A stretch of DNA of 64,000 bases, from positions 186,001 to 250,000 of the forward strand of contig BDIU01000264.1 in the NCBI GenBank assembly GCA_002118135.1, written 5' to 3'. Position numbers and translations under genes: made by a program. Source of the DNA: Trebouxia sp. TZW2008. Taxonomy: Eukaryota; Chlorophyta; Trebouxiophyceae; Trebouxiales; Trebouxiaceae. Positions 10,111 through 19,851 of the stretch are shown here, piece by piece. Below the pieces are notes generated by a model. It saw only the letters and a list, made by a program, of their open reading frames with translations. It did no database searches and had not been told where the DNA came from. The first letter of the stretch is position 1, and each line of letters opens with the position of its first letter.

Positions 10111-12534
10111 TAAGTGCAAGTGCGCCCACTGGCAAGATGGACCTTGGCCTGCGCCTGACAATTGGCCGCTGTGCAACGTCGAGCACTAACCTTCATGTTC
10201 AAAGCACTGTGATGGATCTGCATTGGTCATTGCAGTACGATCGCAACATAATTGTAACTGCAGAATGCACATAGGCTGCCTCTTGCCAGCCTGTGCATTA
10301 CATTTCTGCCACACACACCTAGCACAGCACTGCAGAGCGTCGTTGCTGACATAGCTACTTGTTGAGGGAGGCAAATTCAAGTACATTGGGTTGTTGTGGA
10401 CCTGTGCTGACCTCCAGGATACTGCTGCAACATGGCAGCAGCCCCGGGCTGCTTCTACTCACAGAGGCCCTTGCTATGATGCACAATGACATGCATGTTT
10501 CCTCATCTTTCCTTACGACTGCAGCTGCTGGTTGAGGAGGGAAAGATCAAGTACATTGGGCTGAGTGAGGTGGGGCCGGAGGACCTACGCAAAGCTCACA
10601 AGGTGCACCCCATCACTGCCGTCCAGCTGGAGTGGTCCCTCTGGACCCGAGACGCTGAGGTATGCGTCTCAGCCGCCTGCATCAGCCCTGCCTGCAACTG
10701 GCTTTGCCAATGTCTTACACACCAAGCTTTTTATACTGTATCTGGTACCTTGCCTGTTCAGATTATGCTTCATCTGTATACCTGCCTCGCAGTACACTTC
10801 AAAAGTATGCCTGCCCTGCAGCACACTTCACAAGCATACCTGCCTTGCTGTATATTTCACAAGGATGCCTGCCTTGCAGTGTAAGTCACAAGTATGCTTG
10901 CCGTGCAGTACACCTCACAAATATGCCTACCTTGCAGTCTGCTTCACAAGTATGGCTGCCTTGCGCTATGCTTCACAAGTATGCCTACCTTGCAGTAGAC
11001 CTCACGAATATGCCTACCTTGCAGTCTGCTTCACAAGTATGACTGCCTTGCGCTATGCTTGACAAGATAGCCTACCTTGCAGTAGACCTCACAAATATGC
11101 CTACCCTACAGTAGACTTCCCAAGTGCTCCTGCCTTGCAGTACGCTGCGCAAGTTTGCCTGCCTTGCAGTATGCTTCACAAGCATGCTTGCCTTGCAGAA
11201 AGACCTGGTGCCTGTGTGCCGTGAGTTGGGAGTTGGCATTGTACCCTACAGTCCCATTGGTCGCGGCATGCTGACCGGCAAATACACCAAGCCTGAGGAG
11301 TTAGACCCTTCAGACTTCAGGCTCACCACCCCAAGATTTGCCGCTGCGGCATTTGACAAGGTCAGTACCATCGTGACCCTTCCTGCCACACAGCTGATCG
11401 TGATAGATGCTACTCATGCACGTGCCTGTTGCACCATCAGATGCGCGTTCGGTGTGCACATGCAGAATTTGGTATTGCTGCAGGAAAACGAAATGGCCAA
11501 ATCTGCCGGCAACGTTGGCTACAGCGTTCTAGAGCTGTACTTTGGCTGTGCTCATATAGGCCCCAGTCACACTTGCAAGCAGGCTTGCTACTGCCCAGCA
11601 TTTTTTTTGGCCATACCTTCGGTGTTCACTAGCTGAAGCGGACCATGTTGCATGACACCGCATCACAGAGTAAGTAACTATACTGCCATTACTGATTGCT
11701 GCCTGGTGCGCCATGCACTGCTTTCAGCTGAGCCTACACCAAGTAAGCGGAGGGCAAGCTGCAAGGCCTGAGCCTTTAGTATGTCTGACAATCGCACCTG
11801 TGTGGCTTCTGAGTAATGGCGCATGTGCTGCAGAACCTGAAGCTGGTTGAGAACGTGAAGAAGCTGGCGGCCAAGAAGAATGCGACACCTGGACAGATGG
11901 CTCTTGCATGGCTGCAGCATCAGGTCTGTCTGTTGAAGTTGCGGCACCTTACTGTATACTGGTTGTGCATGACTTGTCAAACACGTTGATCCTGCAGCAA
12001 CTGATGCGGTCAACTCTGTCACAGCTGCCACAATTGACCTCCAGACTGGCCATATGAACTTCACACTCAACAACATGATAGCGGCACTCTGCACCCTTGT
12101 CATTTTGCTGGCACCAGTCTAAGCTACATTCAACGCTGCTCAAGCATTGCATCAACACGTATGCCTGTGTTGCCCTCTGGTGCAGTGCATGTTGAGCAAG
12201 TATGTACCTGTTCAATGGATTTCAACGCCTGTCTGGCAAACGTTTGCAATGCAATGAAACAAGTATTGCACGACATCATAGTCCAGATGGAGATTGTGAG
12301 TGTCGAGATTTCAACACTTTTTTGCAGGGTAAAGACGTCTTTCCAATCCCTGGAACAAAGCGGATCAAGTATCTGGAGGAGAATGCCCAAGCTGTTCAGA
12401 TTCAGCTGTCAACGGCAGAACTGCAGGAGCTGGCAGATGCTGTGCCTGAGCACTTGGTGGAAGGGGAGCGATACAATGAGGCAGGAATGGCTGCAACATA
12501 TGCTCACTACCGTAAAGCTGCGCAGCAGCAATGA
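8675..12534 (+). CDS. Aldo-keto reductase (AKR13-like)
   Basis: Eight exons: 8675-8873, 8975-9001, 9302-9407, 9699-9810, 10525-10659, 11199-11360, 11834-11923, 12328-12534. All phases agree, giving 345 residues, the usual length. The catalytic tetrad is visible: Asp61 and Tyr66 (LLDTSDVYG), Lys91 (LCTKF) and His132 (YYMHRMD). Cofactor-binding blocks near the C-terminus are VFPIPGTKR and LEENAQAV. The product should be a soluble NADPH-dependent reductase of small aldehydes or ketones; the substrate cannot be told. An in-frame ATG at 8405 would add 90 residues rich in Ser/Thr/Arg with few acids, possibly a transit peptide. Alternatively the TTGTTGCAG just before 8675 is the acceptor of a 5' UTR intron. 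Exon 2 is only 27 bp. Introns 4 and 5 hold an exon-5 relic and a minisatellite. Confidence 0.93.
10072..10110. repeat. (GCT)n microsatellite
   Basis: About twelve CTG/GCT units within intron 4 of the aldo-keto reductase. Confidence 0.9.
10346..10395 (+). repeat. Relic copy of aldo-keto reductase exon-5 head
   Basis: It matches 10519-10568 across TTGTTGAGGGAGGCAAATTC and AAGTACATTGGG. The acceptor CAG of the real exon is TAG here. It lies upstream of the functional exon, in the same intron. Confidence 0.75.
10771..11198 (+). repeat. Intronic minisatellite ending in the functional splice acceptor
   Basis: About 13 units of roughly 30 bp (CTTCACAAGTATGCCTGCC then TTGCAGTACAC) fill the 3' half of intron 5. 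Nearly every unit contains an acceptor-like CCTTGCAG. The last unit, ending at 11198, supplies the real acceptor of exon 6 (CTTGCAG followed by AAAGACCTGG). Confidence 0.9.
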
Positions 12535-12621
12535 TTTGGTGGATGCAAGGGCAGCAACACGAGGCAGGAATGGCTGCATCATGTGCAATCTATCATAAAG
12601 CTAGGCAGCAGCAATGATTTT
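12478..12621 (+). repeat. Tandem duplication of the aldo-keto reductase 3' coding end
   Basis: The last coding bases and stop (12478-12540) recur at 12561-12621 with an offset of 83 bp: GAGGCAGGAATGGCTGCA and GGCAGCAGCAATGATTT. The copy lies in the 3' UTR. Confidence 0.8.
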
Positions 12622-13489
12622 GTTAGTGAAACTGGTTCTGCAATGTCAAGTTGGAGTTTTGGGGTACAGTGAAGCTAAGCAGAAGCATCAATGCATTTGC
12701 CATGGCATTTGGTCCTGCAATACCATATGGAAATCTATGCAACCAGCTAAGGTGCACGTCATGTTTTTTTGTGCCCAGCACGTCACAATACAGATGGGTT
12801 CAAGCAAATCGGCATTATGAGGGGGCACAGATGTGCACCCAGATCCAGCACCATTTGAATATGGGGCGTCAAGGCTTGTTGTTAGAAAACCAACCCACCC
12901 AATTCTCGGGACGTTTTGAGGAGCGCAGGTTTGTTGGAATCATGTTTGCAAGACAGTGTTTCCTCAGTGTACCCGCTGCAGCGTGTTCTGAGCTTGATAT
13001 TTTCAGCCTGCTTTCCCTCCCCTGAACTCTGACAATCAGTTTCTGGGATGTGTGTTGATTCATTGCACAGCGTCCATGGTTGATCAGGCTGGTTTCAAGC
13101 AGAGTTTTCAGCCATTTCTTTGTGCTGTGCCATTTGTCAGCAGCATTCTGATGGACTTCAAGGCAAAGGCTCAGATGTTTCGGGAACTTGTTTAACATAC
13201 ATAGGCAATGCAGAACATCACCAGATCTTCAAAGGCAGGTTTGCTGGTATGATGTATGTAACGGCCTGCAAATCCTTATCGTCACAGCGTTACGCGTCGA
13301 GTCAGACTAAGTCTAGTTCAACACACAACACAGCAGGGCACGGCTGAAACTGCTTCCATTGAACAGCTTTACAGTGAGCTTGTTGTGTGTGTTGTCAGAA
13401 CTGCTTGTCAAAGCATTCGGCACCATCTCATAAGCATTGCTTGTCCTTTTACATGAGTCAAATGTCTGGGTGCATTGCTGCGCATGTGC
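12622..13489. other. Convergent intergenic region with 3' UTRs
   Basis: It lies between two convergent genes. A TGTAA at 13257-13261 could end the aldo-keto reductase transcript, and TTACA at 13449-13453 the opposite one. No gene is recognised. Confidence 0.4.
13449..13453 (-). promoter_or_regulatory. TGTAA poly(A) signal of the ZNG1-like gene
   Basis: The minus-strand TGTAA is about 37 bases past the TAG stop at 13490-13492. Confidence 0.5.
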
Positions 13490-16303
13490 CTAGTACTGTT
13501 GAATAGTCTGCTTGAAGCCTCGTTCCAATGCATCAAGGTCTAAATTGCGACCAATGACCACTAATCTGTTGTGTTCCTGTTGACTTTGCGGCAACTCATT
13601 CCATGCAATACCAGGCACAATGTCATACAACTCATGCACAGCCTGTAAAACATGCGCTTGTGGACTGTCAGTCACCCTGACGAGGCCTTTCATGCGATAT
13701 ATGTCTTGTGTAGCTGTTCCTTTGTCCCACAGTAAGCTATCCAACCAATCCTTGAGCCTGCAGAGGGAAACTGGGCTCAGTCAGCACTCAAAAGGACAGC
13801 AGATCAGAACTTTGCTTGAATTTGCAACAACCCTGGAGCAACAGCAACGACAACATAGCATGTTCATGCAAGATGGAGCTCAGGGCCACACGGTTGCACA
13901 ATACGACAGCAGACATGGGTCGTCATTTGTCAGCAACTTCATCCTGCAATATGAGTCTGACTTGTGCAACAAGACAGTGTGGACCTTGTAAGCTCCACTT
14001 TGCCAGGACAGGTGACGCTGACACTGCGCACAGCATTGTCGTGATGATGGTGATGGTGCTCATGCTCTTGCTCATCAAGCTTCCCGTGACCATCATGCTG
14101 ATGCTGCTGTGTATCAGCAGTTTGAGAATTGAGATCATCATGTTGTGTTAAGGAGGCATTGCTGGAAGCTGGCTGTCCGTTGTGAGCTGCAGAAACCTCC
14201 GGCCCATTGAGATCTGTAATCTGCTTTGCAGTTTGCAGTGAGGGTGGCTGACTGCTGCCAACAAATGCCCCGCGGTTCAGGATCTGGGCGATGTCAAGTG
14301 AGCAATGACTGGTGCGGATGATTTCCACAGCAGCGTTATGGGAATGGATGGCATGCTCAACAGCTGACACAGCACCTTCTGAAGGCAGCAAGTCAATCTG
14401 CATCATAAACCCAGATTGAGCTGAGGTAGTGCACTCATTCAATATCAATAGTTTAGGGTAGCACATGACCAAACTAGTTGGAGACAGTTGATTGCTCGAG
14501 TATGTACCTAGCTGGGCATGCTGAGCCTGTTCAGCATGCACTTTGTAAAGCGTGAAATGGATTAGCGCACTCTGCTGAGCTTGCTCAAGCTGCTATGAAT
14601 ACACTTTGAGGCTTGCACTGCAGTGTTGCTCTCATCTGTCATGCGGCAGATGCATCGTCTTTCAAGCATGAATCACAACATGTTGCCCTAGCTGTAGCAA
14701 ATCAATGCTCTATGCAGCAGAAATACCCTGCCTTCGAGGCATAGTCAGCTGGCCCGACACAAAATTATGCTGTAGCTGGTGCCAGGCTTGCCTGACCTTG
14801 TTCAGCAGCACAGAGTCTGCATAGGCTATCTGCTTCTGAGCCTCGTTCACAGCACCATCTGCGCCGCTTTGCTGTAGCTGTCGCTGGACGTTCTTGGCAT
14901 CCACAACTGTCACAATTGCGTCAAGGTGCACGGCAGCCTCAAGCTCATCATCAGTCCAGAGGGCCTCTGCAACTGGTCCTGGATCTGCCAGGCCTGTGCA
15001 TGCAGCAAAGGTTGAGAACCCTTTTCTCTTTTCTAACAAGGGTAGTATCCGGCGGCCCTTCAGAGTTTGCTTTTCACTTTTTTTTTGGTCCTTTTCTCCC
15101 CCTTAATCTCATTATAAATCTGATCAAAGACATCCACAAAACCGTTCCAAAAACAGTATACAATTTGTGGGGGCCGCAACAGACTGGCATTGCAGCGGCA
15201 GGTGCTCAGATGCTGCTACATAGTAAGACATTAATTGCAAAATTTCATTGCATGTCAGCAACACAGATGGTCAAACACTTGGGACTGCATTGTACGACCA
15301 AGACAATGAGGCTGGAAAACGTGTACACAAATTTTGGGAATTTGTTACACAAGTGATTGAAAATTGTCGGCAGGTGACAAACAAGCTACATAGCATGAGG
15401 CAAACACCCTTGTGGAGGCAGACAAAGAAAATCATGGTATGGACTTGAGCCAGGTGACTGTTCTTGCTTATGCCTCACCTGTGGTTTCAATGAGGATGTA
15501 GTCAAACTTGTCGCGCTTGAGCATGAGGCCTTCCAGAGCAGCAACAAAGTCGCTTTTGACTGAGCAACACAGGCATCCATTTGCCAGTTCGACCCACTCT
15601 TCAGCAGGCACAAGAACCTCATCATCCTGAAAACAGTTTGCACAAGGCCTTGCAACAATTTGTCGAAATCCAAATGGGAAGACGGGTCACTGCACATGTA
15701 TGCAACTCACTGACTCTTGACACAGCTGAATTCTGATCAAGTAAGTAATAAGTAAGTCAGTGTGGACTGCATCCACTGCTGAAGCTGCAGGCTGCTCCTG
15801 AAAGAAGGGAAACGATGCAAATGCCATGAGGCCAGAAGGCAAATGCGACAGCAAAGGTGATCAGCTTGCCTTGCCTTTCCAGTCGTCACTGCTGCAGACT
15901 CAAGGCCAGCCGTGTCCCCATATTCGTTGACAATCACAGCTATCCTGTGATTATGATTAGCATTCAAGATGTGATGAACAAGCGTTGTTTTGCCAGCCCC
16001 AAGGAACCCTGCACCCCATACAGCAGCAGTGTCATTGACTCCTAGTAAGAGTTAGCCACAGCAAGTGCCAGGTGCTGTGAGGTGCACCTGTGATCAGCGT
16101 CACAGGAACAGACTTGAAAGTGCCGGGGGCAACAACATTTTGAGCCGAAGAAATCTGTGCTGGCTTGACTTCGTTCTGAGCACCTGTAAAGCGTTTTCAG
16201 GTTACTAAGCAATATGCATACTGGTGTTGATCAGACGCTACGTTGCCATCGCACCTATTGCCACGGCCTCTGGTGGTTCGTCATCATCGTCGCTGAAGCT
16301 CAT
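13490..16303 (-). CDS. ZNG1: ZNG1/CBWD-type zinc-transferring GTPase (COG0523)
   Basis: Seven exons: 16303-16255, 16183-16088, 16008-15875, 15626-15479, 14993-14797, 14397-13985, 13757-13490. Phases match, giving 434 residues. The P-loop GFLGAGKTT is at residues 49-57, the metal-binding NGCLCC at 109-114 (CLCC = 111-114), then [13 protein letters not shown] and the NKID guanine motif. The CobW C-terminal part has [20 protein letters not shown] and [11 protein letters not shown], which match the CBWD/ZNG1 branch. ZNG1 proteins use GTP hydrolysis to hand zinc to client enzymes such as methionine aminopeptidase 1. A loop at about residues 307-327 is very His-rich, with six consecutive histidines, suggesting metal storage or sensing. 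The N-terminus is acidic ([11 protein letters not shown]) but lacks the Cys of the CPELVP client-binding motif. Intron 3 seems to use a GC donor (AAG|GCAAGG); an in-frame GT donor 15 bases earlier is the alternative. Confidence 0.9.
14462..14540 (-). repeat. Dispersed repeat family B, copy in a ZNG1 intron
   Basis: On the minus strand it carries the family signature CAGGCTCAGCATGCCCAGCT, AGGTACATACT, then CAATCAACTGTCTCCAAC. Other copies: 37958-38075, 39788-39865, 46885-46950. Confidence 0.65.
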
Positions 16304-16946
16304 GACGTCCGTACGGACAGGGCAATACAGAATGCGCAGGCTTGTCAAGAGTTGAATGCTGGCTTTGACTGTGATGGCTTCGAACAACCGCACAGACAAC
16401 TGCACGCTCAGCGTTCAGAAGCGCGTAGAGCCTCTTGTGAAACTTGGAGCTTCCAAGCTTGCAAGACCGCTAAACACAATTTGAAATCTTATCGCGAGTG
16501 GATGCTTCTGCCCATAGCTGCATCGGCATTGGAAAGCCACTTTGCTGCTAGGCGTTGCTACATTTACCAGCGTGGGGCGTCCGCGCATCAAGTGGCCGAC
16601 CCGTCTCGTTTTATTCAGCCGTTATAAGGGGAGTTGAAATTGACCTGAAGGCCAGATCGCGCGGAATTTGCACTTGAGAATCTAAGCAAGGAAGTCAGCG
16701 GTTACTCCGGTGCAATGCTGACGACGTGAGGTTAGTGATCGCCCGCTGCACAAGTCGGCCTGCTGTCCTGCGCTGTGGGCCAACGCACCCCACTTGACCT
16801 GTCTAACAGAACTGTTTGATGCAGGGTCTCATATATTGATCACTTCGTCACAAGCTGCACAGCCTACGCGTGCCAGTCTGAGGCGTCATCCGCTTAAGGG
16901 GCTGCTTGCAGCGTAAATGGTGAGGCACTTGCGGGTCTGGTGACCC
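16304..16946. promoter_or_regulatory. Divergent promoter region (ZNG1-like / GT14)
   Basis: Head-to-head start codons are 643 bp apart. A 138-codon plus-strand open frame here has no recognisable features and probably arises by chance. CpG content is higher than in the flanking introns. Confidence 0.45.
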
Positions 16947-19156
16947 ATGCCCCTCTTCAGGTCGAGAGGCTTGCGGACATCCAGCTCAGATATCCCATCT
17001 CAGCAGTCAAGCCTCCAGACCAGGTCCAACAGACGCAAGACAGTGTTCATAGCATGCGCAGCGCTGGTTGTGTCAGTGCTGCTGATCTCAGCATCCTCTT
17101 GGGATGGGGCACAGACCAATTCATGGCAGCGGCAGGTTATGCGATCCCTCAAAACTGCACCCAGTCCAGCTGCCCAGCCACAGCCCAGCATCAACACCAA
17201 AGCAGTACTAGACCGCATCTGCCACGCAGACCAAGATCCCGAGCCTGATGCACGCAAGCAGAACCCCTCCAGATGCATGCCACTCACGCAAGTCCTGGAT
17301 CAGGAAGGCAATGAGAACATTCCGAACTTGGCCAGCCAGCTACACAACCATCCTGATCAGTGTGGCGCCATGTTGCAAATGCCCAAAGTGGCCTTGATGT
17401 TTCTCACTAGAGGTCCAATGCCCCACGAGGAGCTCTGGAACAGATGGCTTGCAAGCGCTGCTGGCCTGGTTGCTGTAGACTGCGCCTCAAGCTCTCTCTG
17501 TTCTCAAACGCCAGTCAATGGCAGCAGCACTTCTCAGCCACAGCCTTCAATGCCAGCCCTCAAATCTGCTTGCAAGCTACAGCGAACAGCACGGAACGGC
17601 TACCTTCAGCAGCACATGTTCTCTATCTACATCCACCCGCCTCCTGACTTTGAAGGTTACGACCCAAGCAGTGTCTTTCACAACCGGGAGCTGCCTGCAG
17701 AGCAGCGCTTGGTGACTAAGTGGGGGCATCATTCCACTACTGAGGTCACTCGGCGTATGCTCAGGGCTGCATTGCAGGACCCCCTGAATCAGCGATTTGT
17801 GCAGCTCTCAGAGTCATGCATTCCCTTGTACCCGCCAGCAATGGTACATCAGCAACTGACCCTGGACCCAGTCAGTCGCATAGGCGCCTGCGTCAAGGAA
17901 GGCTTTGACAGAAATGTCCAAAGGTGCACACCTACACCCTGCAGGGGTCAAGTCTACCCCCATCAACTTAGAAGCTGCTGTATCCACCTGAGCTAGCAAC
18001 TGACCTCTATGCTAATTACACAAAGAAAGGTCTTACATGCTTTAGCCAGTCAACTAGGCTCATGGCATGAAGTTTATCAGCATCAACCGTATGTCCATCA
18101 GAATGAAGTGTTTCTGCAGTCTGTATGCTTTTTGCTGGTTTTGAGTGTCAATGGCTGATGTTCACTGAAGGTAGTTCTGCTACAGCAGTCAATCTCCGGC
18201 AGCTTGCTACCATCCCGGGACGTTTGCTTGAGGCAATACAGCCTGAGACGAGAATGTGCTTAGCTGCTGCATTGCATTTCATGACAAGAAGGAACAGTTT
18301 GGACATGTTGCCATGGGGAGCTGACTGCTTGCTGGACACAACATTTATCATTTCTGTTCATTGCCTTACGGGATTAGAAGGAGCAGCTTGATCGCATTGC
18401 TTTGTGAAGCTGATTGCACTGGACACATGTCACAGCCTGTGATAAGTATTAGTGTTCTGCAGGTGGCATTGGCGGATGGGCACAGACGACTTTTGGCAAA
18501 GTCACTGGCGCAAGAACTCGCAGTGGTTCATGTTCATACGGAAGCATGCCAACCTGGTGTCGCAAGACGACTACATCAATGACATCTTTGAGAAGTACTG
18601 TGTCTTTGGCAATGATGTGGATGGCCACTTTCATGGCTGCCTCAGCGATGAGCATTACTTGTCTACATTCTTGGCCTATAAGGGGCTAGAACATGAGACA
18701 GACTGCACTGGGCACATCACTTGGGATGTCTGGGAATGGTCAGAAGAGCATCCTAACCCAGCACATCCAAAGGAGTATGCAGACTGGGAGACGAATAATG
18801 ACACATTACAGTTGATCCGTGATCATTGGGATGGGCACTGCAAAGATCATCCCTTCGCAATGCAGACCTCAGAAAAGCTGTATGCAACCATAAATGAGGT
18901 CATGAGCGGCGGCTGTAGGTGGCAAGGGGCAAAGTATCATTTCATGCGGAATGATTGCCCATTATTCGCTCGCAAGTTCAAGCAGGAGACAGTGAACGCC
19001 CTTTTGAGATTGGCAGTACAGCCTGAAATGAGGATGTTGCAGCAGCGGCTTTCTGCTGTGAATAACACTGCTTGGCAGTGTCCACTCAGCGCAAATGGAT
19101 CTAATGCTGCTGATGCTATGCAACGAACGCAACCTCAGCTGAGAACTTCCACCTGA
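16947..19156 (+). CDS. Glycosyltransferase family 14 (core-2/I-branching-like), type II membrane protein
   Basis: Two exons (16947-17923, 18463-19156), phase 2 join, 556 residues. A basic stretch precedes one hydrophobic helix (residues 32-50), typical of a Golgi signal anchor. The catalytic region has the GT14 signatures: PKVALMFLTRGPMPHEELW near 146, RFVQLSESCIPLYPP near 285-297, then WFMFIRKHANLV and the Cys-flanked DEHYL-type motif (GCLSDEHYLSTFLAYK). The C-terminal part is rich in Cys and Trp. In plants and algae this family (DUF266/BC10-like) is thought to add sugars to wall or arabinogalactan-type glycoproteins; the substrate is unknown. The start at 16947 is favoured because it puts the anchor at the N-terminus. 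Residues 195-215 form a Ser/Gln/Pro-rich insert. The 539-bp intron is free of exon copies that I can be sure of. Confidence 0.85.
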
Positions 19157-19851
19157 CATGACTGACAGGATTTGGCTTGCAACATATAGTAGTTATGCTG
19201 GCCCCCATTCAGCTTGAAAGTTGCCGCAGTCCAGATTGTTTCTGATGTGCTGTTGTCCCATGACCAGCCGCTTGGCACATTGTCTCAACAGCAAATCACG
19301 TTTCACTTAGCGTGCAACATTTACAGACAAATGCATGTAGAACCTGCAGTGCAACCTGGCAGCAGAAAGGCTGCCCGGCAGATGCCACCTTGCAAGCTTG
19401 CGTGTATTGCTTGCAAGACAGCTGCGGATCATGCAAGATTTGTCAGATCGACCCGTCAATGTCTGTGGAACGCAAGTTGTTCTTGAGTCACCAAAAGCAT
19501 GATGTTCATGACTGTTGACTGGATCCTTTGTTGGAAGTCTGATTAACCCAACGTCTTCTGCCAAGCCATATTCGAACCTGTACATCCCTGCTGCTCAAAC
19601 AGCAAAGACGCAATCATGGTACAAGCAATCACAAAACTGTGAATGCTGTTCAGCCCAAGGGGTGGCTCTGACATGAGAAAGCACTAGCTCAACCCCCAGC
19701 ACCAGACCATTGTACATAGACAACCTGAAAACCTGAACACCTGCTCAACACCCTCATGTACACTGCCAAGAGGAAACTCCTGAGCTGCCACTACTGACAG
19801 AGGCTCCTACTATGACGTCTGACAGCATAGACTTTTCTTTTTGTGGACAGC
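19157..19851. other. Convergent intergenic region, nothing recognised
   Basis: It lies between the 3' ends of the GT14 and bZIP genes. Only short overlapping frames are present. No clear TGTAA is close to either stop. Confidence 0.35.

Noticed and set aside
10771..11198. CRISPR-like regular repeats
   Set aside because: Units are contiguous and diverged, with no spacers, in a eukaryotic intron.
11470..11633. Extra aldo-keto reductase exon ([12 protein letters not shown]..)
   Set aside because: Exons 11199-11360 and 11834-11923 join in phase to the expected FDK-NLKLVE sequence; this segment would be an insertion absent from the family.
16214..16627. 138-codon plus frame
   Set aside because: It overlaps the antisense strand of ZNG1 exon 1 and the divergent promoter; composition is not protein-like.
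18125..18460. Possible exon copies in the GT14 intron
   Set aside because: Short matches to exon 2 (for example ATACAGCCTGAGA) are scattered and not collinear enough to separate from chance.
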